DNA from: Stomoxys calcitrans
Taxonomy: Eukaryota; Arthropoda; Insecta; Diptera; Muscidae
Direction of reading: 5' to 3'
NCBI RefSeq assembly: GCF_963082655.1
Contig: NC_081553.1
Location: 152,688,941-152,752,940, forward strand
DNA: 64,000 nucleotides
The notes beneath the pieces are model-generated. The model did no database searches and was not told the DNA's origin. It worked only from the letters and a program-made list of their open reading frames with translations. Shown one piece after another: positions 21,616-33,279 of the stretch; the first letter of the stretch is position 1, and each line of letters opens with the position of its first letter. The position numbers and the translations under genes were made by a program.

Positions 21616-22943
21616 ATACAAATTCCAACAAATGCACAGACACATGTGCATACCATGGGAGTAGGTAGTATTATTTGTGCAGACAGAAAATTTGCCATTA
21701 CACAAAAACATAATCATTGGGAGAAACACAGCTAAAAGACAAGGTATCCGAGCGTGGTTAATGTGGTATTTGTATCAAAGAGGCGTTTTCCAAATGTATT
21801 CGGTACTAGTACCAACGTATGGCGCTTGAAGCCTTCACATATAATATATGGCTGATGAGTAATTGTAACCAAATTGCGAAACGCATCCCATAGTGGTTAG
21901 TGTATGTTACGATCTCTGGCAGTTGCCGTTGTCAAGCGTTCGAAGCCATCAATACAACATCAAAAACAAAATTCGGTGCAAGTACAACATTCCAACGTAC
22001 GGCCCTTAAATCATTCACACTAAATATGGCTGATGAGCGTTCGAAGCCATCAATACAACATCAAAAAGAAAATTCGGTGCAAGTACAACATTCCAACGTA
22101 CGGCCCTTAAATCATTCGAAGCTATTAATACAACTTCCAAGAGAAGCGCAGAATCATGTGCATAACATGGGAGTGGTGAAATTTGTGCAAACAGAAAATT
22201 TGCTATTACACAAAAACATATGCATTGGGAGAAGTACACCTAATAGACAGCATTGTCGCGCGCAAATAGTGTGGTATTTATATCAATAGCAATAAGTTCG
22301 GTATAAGTACTACATACCAACGTACTGCCCTTGAAGGCTTCGCAGCTAATATGGCTGATGAGTAATTGTAACCAAATTACGAAACGCGTCCCATAATGGT
22401 TGGTGTGTGTTGCGATCCCTGGCTTTCTTTTTCCATTTTCAAAGAAATTTTCCGATCATTGAGCTCGTCTCGAAAGAAAATAAACAAAAATTGTAAAATA
22501 TAAAAATCTCTTCGGAGCAAAAGCGAGAACCTTTGGCTTTGTCTGCAGTTCGAAGACATCAATACAACTTCCAACAGGTGCACATAATCGTGGGCATACC
22601 ATGGGAGTAGTGTAATGTGTGTGGACAGAAAATTTGCCATTACACAAAAACTTATCTGTATCATAGAGGGGTTTTTGCAATATACTCGGTACAAGTACAA
22701 CATTCCAATGAACGGCCATTGAAGCCTTTACACCTTATATGGCTGATGAGTAATTGTAACCAAATTACGAAACAAGTCCCATATTGGTAGTGTGTGTTTG
22801 AGATCTCAGGCTTCCCTTTTCCATTTGCACAGAAAATCTCTGATCATTGAGCTCGTCTCGAGAGAGAAACAAATAAAATTTGTAAAAATGTAATGATCTT
22901 CGCCCAAACGGGCAAAAAATCTTGAAAATGAGTAAATTCGGCA

Positions 22944-23021
22944 GAGCCCGGCCGGAATTCCCACCTGGGCACACGGAGCAACAGCGAGAATCGTCGCCGT
23001 TGTCTAGCGTTCGAAGCCATC
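22944..23021 (-). promoter_or_regulatory. tRNA-like core of SAT, the clearest copy
   Basis: On the minus strand: GATGGCTTCGAACGCTAGAC, then an arm, then CACGGAGCAAC (reverse) and a slightly mutated T-arm (GGTGGGAATTCCGGCCGGGC). Across copies the consensus shows a 5-bp inner stem with a 7-nt loop (GCAGC-GGCTCTC-GCTGT) and box B GGTTCGAATCC. The loop lacks U33, so it is not a usable tRNA. Confidence 0.55.
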
Positions 23022-23202
23022 TATACAACCTCCAACGGACGGACAGAATGATTTGCATACCATGGGAGTAGTGTAATTTGTGCAGACAGAAAATTAGCCA
23101 TTACATAAAAACACATGCATTGGGAGAAGTACAGCTAACAGACAGGTGTTTCGAGCTTGTTTTATGTGGTATTTGTATCACCGAGGCATCTTCACAATAA
23201 AT

Positions 23203-24312
23203 TGTTACGTGCACCTTAAGGCATTGACGCTGGAGTTCCTAACTAGCTCAGGGTGCCCAGGAAGGTTTCAACCCTTGCAAATATCAACCCATAGGGACGA
23301 ACAAGAAAATTTGGAAGTTTAACACAAAATGAAAAGCAATACACCAAAAGAACGACCCTACCTTTCTTCAAGGAGTTTGATGGATGCATCCACATCTGCC
23401 CTCCCTTCCTTGGTCCTCCTGATCCTAGGAGTATTTCTTTCGAGGACCCCACTTTCCACCGTTTAGCTCACCTCACAACCAACCAATGCAACCATCTTTC
23501 CCATATTAAAGCAACTTACACAAACATTATTATATTAACATTGAAAAACATTTATTTTCATAAAAAACTAAAACTATTCTTCCCAAATCACTAACACCAG
23601 TATTGCTTTAATTAAATTTGAGCCAGTTTTCGATTAAGCCTAGTCTTGGCTTAATAATTGCACACCATACACCTAACTAAGAGAGCTCTGTTAGTATGGT
23701 TTTCCCCTGTAAATGCCTGGGGCAATGAATTCTCTCAACCGCAGATCCTAATAGGCTCTGTAAATCCTACGCTCACAAGATTATTTTTGCGCTGGTATTA
23801 ATAATTTTTACATCACAAAAATCACAGACATCACAAAAAACAATTTTTTTCTAAACCATAACTAATTCTATATTGCTCTTTTTTGATCTTCTTTTTTCTC
23901 TGCTTTATTTGTGTAGAAGTCAATTACTTTATTTTGTAGAATCTTTTTTTTTCTTTGTCGATTTTTGTTTCTCTTCTAAGATATAATAATAAATTCTAGG
24001 TTATAATAATAAGTTCTAATCGATATTCTTATTTTATTTCTTTGTAGGATTCTTGGGCTTTACACACAACACCAATCTCATTCCCCAGTATCTCGGGATT
24101 TAATGTTGATTTTAATAAATTTATTTGCTGACGGTATCCTCTCTTTTACAGCTTTTGGCCAAACCCTCCTGGGAGCTTGATAATAACCGCTGGATAAGTG
24201 GATGTTACCTGTACAGACACAAACGACAACCAAACAAAACCAAATATTTCTTAATTTGTTTAATGCCGCACAATTACTTTTACATACACTTTGTATTAAC
24301 ACACCAAACACA
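23203..24312. other. Unassigned 1.1-kb segment, possibly a solo LTR
   Basis: It starts TGTTACGTGCACCTTAAGG and ends ...CCAAACACAACA, a TG...CA pattern seen in LTRs, and it interrupts SAT. No matching target duplication and no second copy exist in the window, so the call is weak. Open frames are short. A 69-residue minus frame (23243-23452) has no recognisable motif. Confidence 0.3.
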
Positions 24313-25097
24313 ACAAGTAAAAGCGTGCTAAGTTCGGTCGGGCCGAATCTTAAATACCCTCCACCATTGATCGCATTTGTCGAGTTCTATGCGCGGTATC
24401 TCTTTTTAGACAAACATAGAATATTGAATAAGAACTGTTATGCTATTGGAGCTATATCAAGTTATAGTCCGATTTGGACCATAAATGAATGCTGAACATT
24501 GTAAGTCATTGTGTAATATTTCAGTTCATTCGGATAAGAATTGCGCCTTGTAGGGGCTCATGAAGCACAATCGGGAGATAGGTTTATATAGGAGCTGTAT
24601 CAAGCTATTGATCGATTCAGACTATATTACACACATATGTTGAAGGTCATGAGAGAAGCCGTTGTACAAAATTTCAGCCAAATCGGATGAGAATTGCGCC
24701 TCTAGAGGTTCAAGCAGTCAAGATCCCAGATCGGTATATATATCAGGTTATGTACCGATTTGGGCCATACTTAGCACAGTTATTGGAAGTCATAACAAAA
24801 CACCTCATGTAAAATTTCAGCCAAATCGGATGAGAATTGCGCGCTCTATTGGCTCAAGAAGTCAAGATCCAAGATCGGTTTATATGACAGCTGTACCAGA
24901 TTATGAACCGATTTAAATCATACTTAACACAGTTGTTCAAAGTGATACCAAAACACTACGTGCAAAAATTCAGTTAAATCGGACGAGAATTGCGCCCTCT
25001 AGATGCTCAAGAAGCCAAGACCCTAGTTCGGTTTATATGGCAGCTATATCAAAACATGGATCAATTTAAACCATGCTTAGCGTAGTTGTTGTTAGTG
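24313..25097 (+). repeat. CR repeat, left part (interrupted by Gypsy)
   Basis: It begins ACAAGTAAAAGCGTGCTAAG with a short palindrome (TTCGGTCGGGCCGAA), then TACCCTCCACCAT at 24355-24367. That 13-mer is the exact reverse complement of ATGGTGGAGGGTA at 36293-36305 in the right part. Inside are degenerate ~100-bp units around AATCGGATGAGAATTGCGCC and ATCGGTTTATATGGCAGCT. I recognise this as a very abundant repeat type in muscid-like flies; whether it is a MITE is unproven. Confidence 0.75.
25094..25097. repeat. Gypsy target site duplication AGTG, left
   Basis: AGTG directly precedes the 5' LTR and recurs at 35917-35920 directly after the 3' LTR. Confidence 0.85.
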
Positions 25098-26514
25098 TGT
25101 GAGGTCATGCCGATACTTGTTAAATTGAAATATTTTATTTTAAACTAAGCATTTATATTTTTTGTAGCTATGGGTTTTTTTTATTTCGTTGCTGGGGAAA
25201 AAAAATTTATTAGGGGATTGTTAGAGAAATTTTGAAAGGAGAACGTTGGAAAAAACTGAGATACGGAAAATTTATTGAACAAAAGAAAGGAATACGCTGA
25301 TTTAATGAATTTAAGTGACCGTCACATTAATTTGGAGGATTAAGGCAAAGGGAGACAAACGATTCCAAATTTGAATCATACAATATTTGATGAAATATTT
25401 TCTGCCATAAATATCTGACGATTAAGTGGGCTTCAATGCAAATTTTAAGAGCTTCCGGTCATTGGATTGGTTTCCGACAATATATTTTTGAGGATTAACG
25501 CAAAGGAAGGCAAAATTTACAATATTCCCTAAAATATTTCCTGTTTTACAAAATCCTTATGGCGTTAATTGATGGCGAATAATTGTTTAATTTTGGCAAA
25601 ATTGGATGATTACCTAAATGAATGTTAGCTGCAGAAATTTGAGATGTATTTTAATGTAGACTTGGAAAACAAAAAAAAAAATTCTGGAGGATGCAAATTT
25701 GTATATAAGAAATTCAGATAAGGAATAATATAATTTTAAATAGAATATTTTAAACATTTACCAATATTTTTGTACACAGAAGAAGACTTTTGTGATCTTT
25801 GAATTGGTAAATTTTTATTTCACTACGTTTTTTTCAGAATTGGCTGGAAACTACAGGCCTGCAGTCGGTAAGGAATTTTTGCAGCTTTGGTGAGATTTTT
25901 TTTCTTAAATGTGTTTTTTTTATATTTATCAATTCAAAGTCCTATTAAGGATTGATACACCTAACATTAACCTTATTATGTTAATTTTTTTTTGTCAATT
26001 TCTTTACCTAATTAATTTTCTTAAAAAAATCGACTTAAAAACTTATTTTCCATTAATATACAATTATTAATTAATTTTAATTCCACTGTAGCTAATATAT
26101 ATTCATTTTAAAATATCGCTATTATTAATAATAATTATTCACAAAATAAATCGTTATAATGATTATGTAAATTTTCTATAATTCGCGAAACACTGGGGAA
26201 TAGGTTAGGTGAATAGGGCTGCTTGTCACAATACGAAATAGTAGCAATGGTTAGGGTGGGTAAATAAAGGAAAGGGAAACTGACAGCACACTCTCTTTCC
26301 GCTCGCGATCTTATTAGTTCCACTTTTTTTATTATTTGGTTTTAAATCGAATCTGAAGGATAAGCTACCTATTTTTATTATTAAATTCTTATGTTGATGA
26401 CCCGTATCCAAACTCTAAGAGGACAACGACCCCTACACTATCCATGAGCACGGCCGGAAATCTAGGTAGCACTGTCTTTGAGGAGTTAGGGCCATAAGGT
26501 TGGGGTTCGTGACA
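25098..26514 (+). repeat. Gypsy 5' LTR
   Basis: 1417 bp, starting TGTGAGGTCATGCCG and ending GGTTCGTGACA. It aligns over its whole length with 34469-35916. Confidence 0.9.
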
Positions 26515-26523
26515 TAGATTTAA

Positions 26524-26541
26524 TGGCGCCCAACGTGGGAC
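26524..26541 (+). other. Gypsy primer binding site (tRNA-Lys type)
   Basis: TGGCGCCCAACGTGGGAC starts ten bases after the 5' LTR. This is the known 3'-end complement pattern for lysine tRNA primers. It primes minus-strand DNA synthesis in intact elements. Confidence 0.85.
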
Positions 26542-27062
26542 CAGCGGTATGTAGCATAACGCATTTATTAGTCGTGCGAACATTTTTGTATATTTATACA
26601 ATATGTATATTTTTCTTTTAATTTTTTTTCTTTTTGGGGTCTCTTGTATCATTTTTGGGATATAAACTATTTCACCAGAGATATTTTATACGAATGATAT
26701 AAGAGATACTATTCTATCCTATTAGTGAGATTTTGACGTTTGAGATAATATGTTTGGATGTTTTCGAAGGTATTCTCACGGAAAATTCACTCCCTATTTG
26801 GCCTTTTCTCATTTCATTTCGAAATTAGATTCATTTTGATTATGTTGTAGATTTTATTGCTGCCTGCAGTGCGGTAGTATACTCACATAACATAAATGAT
26901 GTCTTAGTTTTTGTTTTATTTTTTTATGGTTCAACCACATTTCTTTTTCTAACATTTTATTTTTTGTTCGGGGCTAAATAATTTTAATTCACTAACCAGT
27001 ATTCCTAGTGGAGTAACGAAATTTTATCTGATTATCAGTTATAGTTATACATATTTAACACA
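26542..27062 (+). other. Gypsy untranslated leader
   Basis: AT-rich sequence between primer site and gag with no recognisable coding or structural motif. Confidence 0.6.
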
Positions 27063-28230
27063 ATGGTTTTAACGAGAAGTCAAGAAAATTTTCTTAATTA
27101 AGAGCAGCCAGCAAACGTAAGTTTCACTATTGACTTGGAGTCTGGTGATGGCACTCATTGAAATCCTTCACGACGAAGAAATGTCCCCACAAATAATTCA
27201 GACGATAATAATAGAAATAGCGACATACATGTGCGACAGATTGTTTCCGAGTCCCTAGATTCGTTTAGGCGCGAAATTGGTGGTGTTATTTCAGAACAGA
27301 TTGGGACTATGTTTCGGGAATTTAATATTGAGACACACACGGACGGTACCAAAAGAGATGTTTCTGAAAGGCATGATACTTCATCGCGATCGAATATGGA
27401 TCAGCTACGCGGTCATTTGTCTACGGAGAAAGCCTTGAATATAATACGTAACTGGAATTTGAAGTTCAGTGGTTATGATAGTGCGATTAACGTAGATGAG
27501 TTTATTTATCGCGTTAATATTTTGACCTCTAAAAATTTAGATGGAAATTTTGAACTAATTTGTGACCATGTGTACTTGTCGTTTGAAGGAAAGGCTTTGG
27601 AATGGTACTGGCGGTATCATAAAGAACAGGATCATATACATTGGATTGCACTGACGAACGCTTTGAAAAAGAAATAAAAGGTCGATTATACAGACTCTGA
27701 TGTCCTGGACGAACATCGACGACGAAAGCAAAGGAATGGAGAGAGTTTCGATGACTACGTTGATGTTATCTCAAAACTGACTGACAGATTGAAGCATCCG
27801 ATTTCGGATGCAGATCTATGTGAAACAGTTTCGCAATTTAAGGAGTGATATTAGGCATGAACTTCTTCATTTGGAGATTTCCTCTGTGGCGAGACTTCGG
27901 TGTGAAATGAGGAAACATGAACGCTTTGTAAAGGAATGCCTCGCAATTGAATCACGCAAATCCACTCGAAACAAAATTTCGGTATTAGATGCACCGGATG
28001 TCGATGAAGAGGAGGCGGATACGGAAGCGCACTTTGAACAGGAAGTATGAGGAATTCAACCGAATTTTAAGTGTTGGAACTTTGATAAACCTGGACACAC
28101 ATACATGGAGTGTATGACACCAAGGAGAGTGTTTTGCTATGGTTGCGGAGTTAAGGATCTTTATAAACCTACGTGCCCAAATTGTAGCAAAAATATACAG
28201 GGAAACGGAAGGGCGGATGTTCGTCGGAAG
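27063..28230 (+). pseudogene. Gypsy gag
   Basis: The likely start MVLTRSQENF is followed by a stop after about a dozen codons. The frame reopens through 27231-27677, with capsid-like HLSTEKALNIIRNWNLKFSG and FEGKALEWYWRYHKE, typical of Gypsy gag. After a frameshift come SFDDYVDVISKLTDRLKHP and CEMRKHERFVKECL. A zinc-knuckle region near 28070-28190 has CWNFDKPGHTYMEC (second Cys replaced by Phe) and CYGCGVKDLYKPTCPNC. Gag packages the RNA; this copy is broken. Confidence 0.85.
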
Positions 28231-28301
28231 TAGGACGGACATCCGGAAGTAAGACTGTTTATGAGGATGAAATAGAAAGAAGTAGTGTGTAGGACTGTCA
28301 T

Positions 28302-28661
28302 ATGGCTCCAGTACATCCATTAATGCGATCATATCATGTTCGCTTAAGGGAATATAAGGATGCTAGAAGTAGAATATTTGGACAGTCGAAGAGGAGATTG
28401 AGGTCCTCAAGGAGAATTCGAGATTATTATAGAAAGCTCAAGGCTTATAAATTATTTGTTGTTGTTAATAGAAATTGTGATAACAGACCATATGTGAAAT
28501 TTTATGTACGAGACAAAGTTTATTTTGCATTATTGGACAGTGGTGCTAACAAAGGCGTCATTGGTGGGAAACTTGCCATTGATATTCAAAATGAAAAGAG
28601 TTTTCATAAATTTATTAGTAGTGTACAGACAGCGGACGGCCAAAGACAAACAGTTTTATGA
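28302..28661 (+). pseudogene. Gypsy protease region
   Basis: The 119-residue frame includes VKFYVRDKVYFALLDSGANK, where DSGA is the aspartic protease active-site motif, followed by GVIGGKLAI. It has no stop inside but is detached from gag and RT by frame breaks. Confidence 0.8.
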
Positions 28662-28799
28662 ACGTTATCATTGGAAATAACATTTCAGGGGAAAACGAAA
28701 TTATTTGAGTTTTTAATTGTACCATCGATTACTTGACATTATTTGTGGCTACGATTTCTGGGCCTTACTATCTCGACTGGACTAGTATCAGAAATAGTT

Positions 28800-29585
28800 G
28801 TTGACGAATCAAATTCGGACAGACTTTCTTTAACCAGGAAAAGTACGTATGTGCATTGATAGTCGGAAACTAAATGCGGTCACTGTTAAGGATGCATACC
28901 CAATACCTAATATTGACGGTTTTATAGCCAGACTTCCTCCTGTATATTGCATATCGGAAATAGATCCCAAAGACGCCTTTTGGCAAATTAAACTGGAGGA
29001 GAGTTCTAAAGCGAAGACAGCGTTCACAGTATCAAATCGGCCACTGTATCAGTTTAATAGGATGCCAGCCAGTCACTGTGCCGTCTTATGGATATGGTTA
29101 TACCATATAACTTAAAATCGCATGTTTTCGTCTATTTAGACGATCTTCTGATTGTCTCGCAGAATTTTGATCAAAACCTGACACATTTGCTGGGGTTAAC
29201 TGTAAACGTTAAGAAAATTAGTTTTGGTCTAAGTCGTGTGAAATATTTAGGTTTTGTTGTCGGAAATGGTACTTTACAGGTAGACGCAGACAAAGTTAAT
29301 GCTATACAGGAATTACCGGTTCCAAAGTCCATTAAGCAACTGAGGCGCTTTTTAGGTATGACCGGTTGGTACCGCCGCTTTATAGCAAATTATTCTAGTA
29401 TAACCTTTTTTTTGACCGAGCTATTATCGGAGAAGAAAAGTTTCGAGTGGACGGAAGAAGCACAGAAGGCTTTTGAGGATTTGAATGACAAACTAACCAC
29501 GGCACAGCTACTTATACATCCAAATTATAAAAAAAACCCTTTATCCTTCAATTTGATGCAAGCACTTTTATTAATTTATTTATAG
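28800..29585 (+). pseudogene. Gypsy reverse transcriptase and start of RNase H
   Basis: Two frames. The first has VCIDSRKLNAVTVKDAYPIP, then EIDPKDAFWQIKLEESSKAK (motif A, normally DLKDAF) and YQFNRMP. About 80 codons around motif B are missing. The second has HVFVYLDDLLIVSQNF (motif C, YLDD intact), VKYLGFVVG, LRRFLGMTGWYRRFI and FEWTEEAQKAFEDLNDKL. The start of RT (upstream of VCIDSRKL) is also gone. RNase H begins near 29540 and is cut by LINE C. Confidence 0.85.
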
Positions 29586-29926
29586 ATTTATTGTCTACAC
29601 AACAATCCTATAATTAGAGTGTAGATTTATTGTTATATAATACATCCGACTAAAGTAGGTTCTTAATGAATAAACAAGGTTATAATAAATAAAAAGTGGA
29701 CTAAAACAGTGTTTACAAATAAAAAGTATTAAAAAACAGCCGTATGTAATTGGGAATTTAACAAAAAGCACAAATAAAAAATGGTTACAAAAACAAAATA
29801 ATTTAAAAAAATTTCAAAGCAAAATTTAAAGACATTAATATCATTTAACTATCAGAAAAATTGAATAAGCCGTTTTTTAAATGTAATAGTGTTGCTGATG
29901 CATTGAATATCGTGTGATAGATTATT

Positions 29927-30590
29927 CTAAAGTCGTATGTTGCTAATATAAAATTGTCGTTTAAACATAAGACTCCGTCTTCTAAAAGGTATTAACTTTC
30001 TTCGTTTTAGAAGACGGAAGAAAGTTAACAAATATCTGGGTTTCTTTTCCACAATAATCTTATGTAAAAATATTAATGATCTGGTATTTAGAAGATTGTT
30101 GAAACTAAGTCCAAATAGAGAATCTACATATTGTGAAACATGCTGATTCTTTTTTAAACCATACACATAACGGACTATGCTGTTAAAAGCTACATTAAAT
30201 TTTCGGAGGCTCGAAGAATCACAATTCGAAAAAAGTTCAAAACCATATATCAAACCTGGAACTAGGAATGTTTTCGCCAGAAGAATTCTGATTTTTATGG
30301 GTGTAAAAGATTATGTGATCCATAAAGCACGAAGCTTTGCATAAGTCTGCCCGGCTGCAATGTTAGCATAATCGGACCAGCTCAAAGAACTGTTAAAAAC
30401 CACGCCTAAATTCTTCGCACTAGATACAATATCAATCCTCTGGCCATTAACGTAAATATCCGGTTGTCGCATGTTGAAATTCTTGTTTTTGTGAACAACC
30501 AAACATTTACACTTACTTGGATTTAACAACAAACCATTTGCAGTCGCCCAGTCATAAACGCAATGTAGGTCCGCGTTAAATTTAGGTGGA
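29927..30590 (-). pseudogene. LINE C RT thumb and C-terminus
   Basis: Minus frames: LLLNPSKCKCLVVHKNKNF, then AKNLGVVFNSSLSWSDYANI, TFLVPGLIYGFELF in a neighbouring frame, then FNSIVRYVYGLKKNQHVSQY and RSLIFLHKIIVEKKPRYLL. This is the usual ending of CR1/Jockey-group proteins. It is continuous apart from one frame change near 30290. Confidence 0.8.
29975..30028. other. Interleaved inverted repeats (pseudoknot-like order)
   Basis: CCGTCTTCTAAAA (29975-29987) pairs perfectly with 30005-30017, and TTAACTTTCTT (29992-30002) pairs perfectly with 30018-30028. The order is A, B, A', B', the arrangement of an H-type pseudoknot, not of nested hairpins. It lies in the LINE C coding region for RLLKRRKLIPFRRR. 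Confidence 0.7.
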
Positions 30591-31053
30591 CCTATAATCG
30601 AGCCTTGAGGACCCCCCCTTACGTACGAACAAGGGGTTAGATAATGCGCCTACAGACTGCCATCTAACGCTCAGATACGACATAATCAGACTCGTTGCCG
30701 TTGATGTGAAGTTAAAAAATTCCGTAGTTTCATGCACAACTTCAGGTGATCAATTGTATCGAAACTTTGGAGTGACCCAAAAGTACCAGAAAGCCAATTT
30801 TGTTCTCATCAATGTCATTTCTGATCGATTCAGCCACTTCAACCAATGCCGTAATGCAATTATGATCAGAATGGAAGCCGGACTGTCTTTCTGACAACAG
30901 GGACTCTTGGTGAAGATATACCGACATCTGTCCATGAAAAATTTTCTCGAAAACCTTGGAGAGATAGTATATGATTGATATCGGCCGATAATCAACGTTC
31001 GGATTTGGGAATGTGGATAATCTTTGCATGCTTCCCCGTAATAGGATACACAC
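30590..31053 (-). pseudogene. LINE C RT core (motif C deleted)
   Basis: Minus frame: VDYRPISIIYYLSKVFEKIF, LLSERQSGFHSDHNCITAL, then FLVLLGHSKVSIQLIT, where FLxLLDHSKAFDT is usual, so the motif A aspartate is changed. GGPQGSIIGP (motif B) appears near 30600 and runs straight into the thumb region, skipping YADD. Confidence 0.75.
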
Positions 31054-31600
31054 TGGAGCTCAAAATTGAATTAAACAGGTACGTAAAGTACGGTAGGAGA
31101 TATGGAAGTAACATTCGTACAAATCTCGGATCAACTCCGTCCAAGCCAATTGCATTTGACTTAACACGGATAAAACTCTCAAAAATTTCCTCATGGCTAA
31201 CACATTTAAACTCAAAAGGACTACGGGCATTAAAAACGAAAGCCGACCCATCATCATCACTGTAAAATTGTGTGTCCGTTTGTATATCGGGTATGCTTAC
31301 GAAGGTCCTGTTGTGTTCATCTAGATCCCCATGGTATCGAGTGATTGACTTGGGTTTACCCACTCCGATGTCATGTATCACCTTCCACTTACTCTTCGAG
31401 CCCACTGCGCAATCATATTTTGAAGAATAATACTCCATTTTAGCCGCATTAATAAAACTGTTAACTTTCCTCCTGGCTTCACGGAATTCTTCTTTCAGCT
31501 CTGAAGACTTGAAACGCTTCCATCTACTGTAAGCCAAGTCCCTATCCCCGTTAAGCGCCTTGATTCTTGAGTTGAACCATGGCTTTGTTTTGGCTGAAGC
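30992..31600 (-). pseudogene. LINE C linker between endonuclease and RT
   Basis: The 181-residue frame has WKRFKSSELKEEFREARRKV, SKWKVIHDIGVGKPKS, SHEEIFESFIRVKSNAIGLD, GVDPRFVRMLLPYLLPY and GKHAKIIHIPKSE. It is typical of the pre-RT region of CR1/Jockey LINEs and is the best preserved part of this copy. Confidence 0.8.
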
Positions 31601-31603
31601 CCT

Positions 31604-32090
31604 TTAAATCCGTATTGGAACTGTTGCATCATAGGGACGTAAAATGTTATCCGTCATGAAAGCCGTCTGCTGATCGACAGTTAAAAGGGTAAAAATGTCA
31701 TCCCAGTTCACCTGGTAGATCATACCAACTAAATGTTCATAATTCAAATTACCGTAGTCACGATAAGATATGTCCTCCTCTTCCTCCCGCAAATCAAAAT
31801 CGTAGGCGAGATAAATCAGATCATGCTTAGAGAAACATGGAACAGAAATCTGATCATATAATGATATCTTCAAAGAATTATTGACAAAGAACAAATCTAA
31901 GAGTGTATTGATGGTTGACGTGAAATGTGTTGGGTTTGTATTATTGGTGACGAATAGGCTAAGTGTCAACATAGCATCAGTCAGAGTTGAATCTATAAGT
32001 ATGTTTGAGGTAAAGTCCCCAGTGATTATAACATCAGTATAACTCAGTGTTACGGACTCCAGTACAACCTGAAGCCCATGTATGTCAATC
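31604..32090 (-). pseudogene. LINE C endonuclease C-terminal half
   Basis: Minus frames: near 32030 VIITGDFTSNILIDS (cf. GDFN in intact enzymes), then TLLDLFFVNNSLKISLYDQI and PCFSKHDLIYLAYDF, the last being the SDH-type end (here SKHDL). The N-terminal half is not recognisable. It would be inactive. Confidence 0.7.
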
Positions 32091-32798
32091 GTATTATTCG
32101 GACGATTCAGATAACCGCGGTGTCTTCGCTGAATTTTCCAAAAGATCGACGGATAAGGCTCTGTCGGTCGTGTTTGGGTGCTCTTGAATCTCTTACCACA
32201 ACGTTCTTCTCTACTTGAAGGTTTACCTGTGTAACGTCACCTTCGTATTGATCAGTCATGTTGAAATTAACGGATGGTTCGAAGATGTGTGCAAAAATAA
32301 ACCCCACTTTATGGTGCGTGTCTATAATATAAAAAAGTTGAAAAACTCACAGCGCGACTCATTTAAAATCTTTATTATTTTTCTTAAAAATTTAAAGTCA
32401 ACTTTTAGGCGCAAGTCTTTATAGCTATTTTTAATCTGCTTCTGTTGTTGAAAGCTTAAGAGTTTAACTTTAACTTTAATTTAACTTTGTTTGGAGCAGC
32501 TTCGCAATTTATACTTTTACGTTTCGCTTGACACTTCTCTGTTACTCTCACCATCAGTTCTCTTTCTCACTCGTTTTTCTTGTAATGCTGTTTGTTTGTA
32601 AATTTGGCTTTTGCTTTTTTTTACACAAAAATAAATTGCAAATGTTTGTAACACATAACACTTTCTGTTACTCGAATATGATTATTATTGAACACAGGGT
32701 GTACCACTTGTTGAATTGTAACTTTTTGTGGTTTATAAACAGAGTACGGAGTGTTTTATCAGGAGCTCATATAAACACGCTACAAGTGATTTCAGTTT
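32091..32798 (-). other. LINE C upstream region, unassigned
   Basis: A 66-residue minus frame (32107-32307) and an AT-rich stretch to 32798. It lies where a 5' UTR, ORF1 or endonuclease N-terminus would be, but no motif is clear. Confidence 0.4.
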
Positions 32799-32802
32799 AA
32801 CT

Positions 32803-33275
32803 CTATGGAGTGGGAGCGGTATTGGCTCAGTTAGACGAGGAGGATTGTGAGAGACCAATTGCATATATGTCCCACAAGTTGAACTCAGCGTAATTACACT
32901 ATTGCCGAGCTTGAATGATTAGTTGTCGTAATGGCAATAAAGAAGTTAAGGGCATATATTGAGCGTCAGGAGATTAAAATACTTACAGATCATTCAAGTT
33001 TGAAGTGGTTAATGAATCAGAGAGATTTGTCAGGAAGGCTAGCAAGATGGGCTTCAATGCTTCAATTTTTCGATTGAGCATCGTAGTGGCAGGGATATTG
33101 TGGTCCCGGATACGTTATCGAGAGTGCATAAAGGTGAGGAAGCTGTGAATGCTATTGAATTGGAAACTTTTGCATCCATAGATCTCGATTCTGAAGCTTT
33201 TGACTCCGACGAATACAAATCCTTGAGAGATGAGGTTGAGAAGTCAGGTTTACCCGATTTTAGAATCATTGACTG
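32803..33275 (+). pseudogene. Gypsy RNase H, right part
   Basis: Translation in pieces: VGAVLAQLDEEDCERPIAYM, SHKLNSA then a stop, YTIAELE, VVVMAIKKLRAYIERQEIKI, LTDHSSLKWLMNQRDLSGRL, ARWASML, FSIEHRSGRDIVVPDTLSRV. These are the classic Gypsy RNase H landmarks (TDH, HxSGxxxxxxDxLSR). It follows directly from the segment left of LINE C. Confidence 0.85.
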
Positions 33276-33279
33276 ATTT

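Larger units (their letters stand above)
19152..22368. repeat. DUP2 tandem duplication, second copy
   Basis: This second copy begins GCAATACTAGGGTTCCGTCA directly after SAT GATGAGTAATT. It ends at 22368, where SAT continues normally (GTAACCAAATTACG). Confidence 0.95.
21496..23202 (-). repeat. SAT array, reverse, right of DUP2
   Basis: The DUP2 SAT part (to 22368) runs without a break into further reverse units. Degenerate and better cores lie near 22510-22560 and at 22944-23021, spaced roughly 460 bp. The array stops at about 23202 within CACAATAAATT. Confidence 0.85.
29572..32798 (-). mobile_element. LINE C inserted in Gypsy pol (CR1/Jockey-like)
   Basis: This minus-strand LINE splits the Gypsy RNase H: ...FDASTF before 29570 and GVGAVLAQLDEEDCERPIAY after 32803 join in register. 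Its 3' end at the left is AT-rich (TTTATTAATTTATTTATAG, an A/T tail on the minus strand). It has an endonuclease and RT and no RNase H. A deletion removes RT motif C. No clear target duplication was found. Confidence 0.85.

Noticed and set aside
23203..24312. Confident call of a solo LTR
   Set aside because: TG...CA ends are present but there is no target duplication or second copy in the window.
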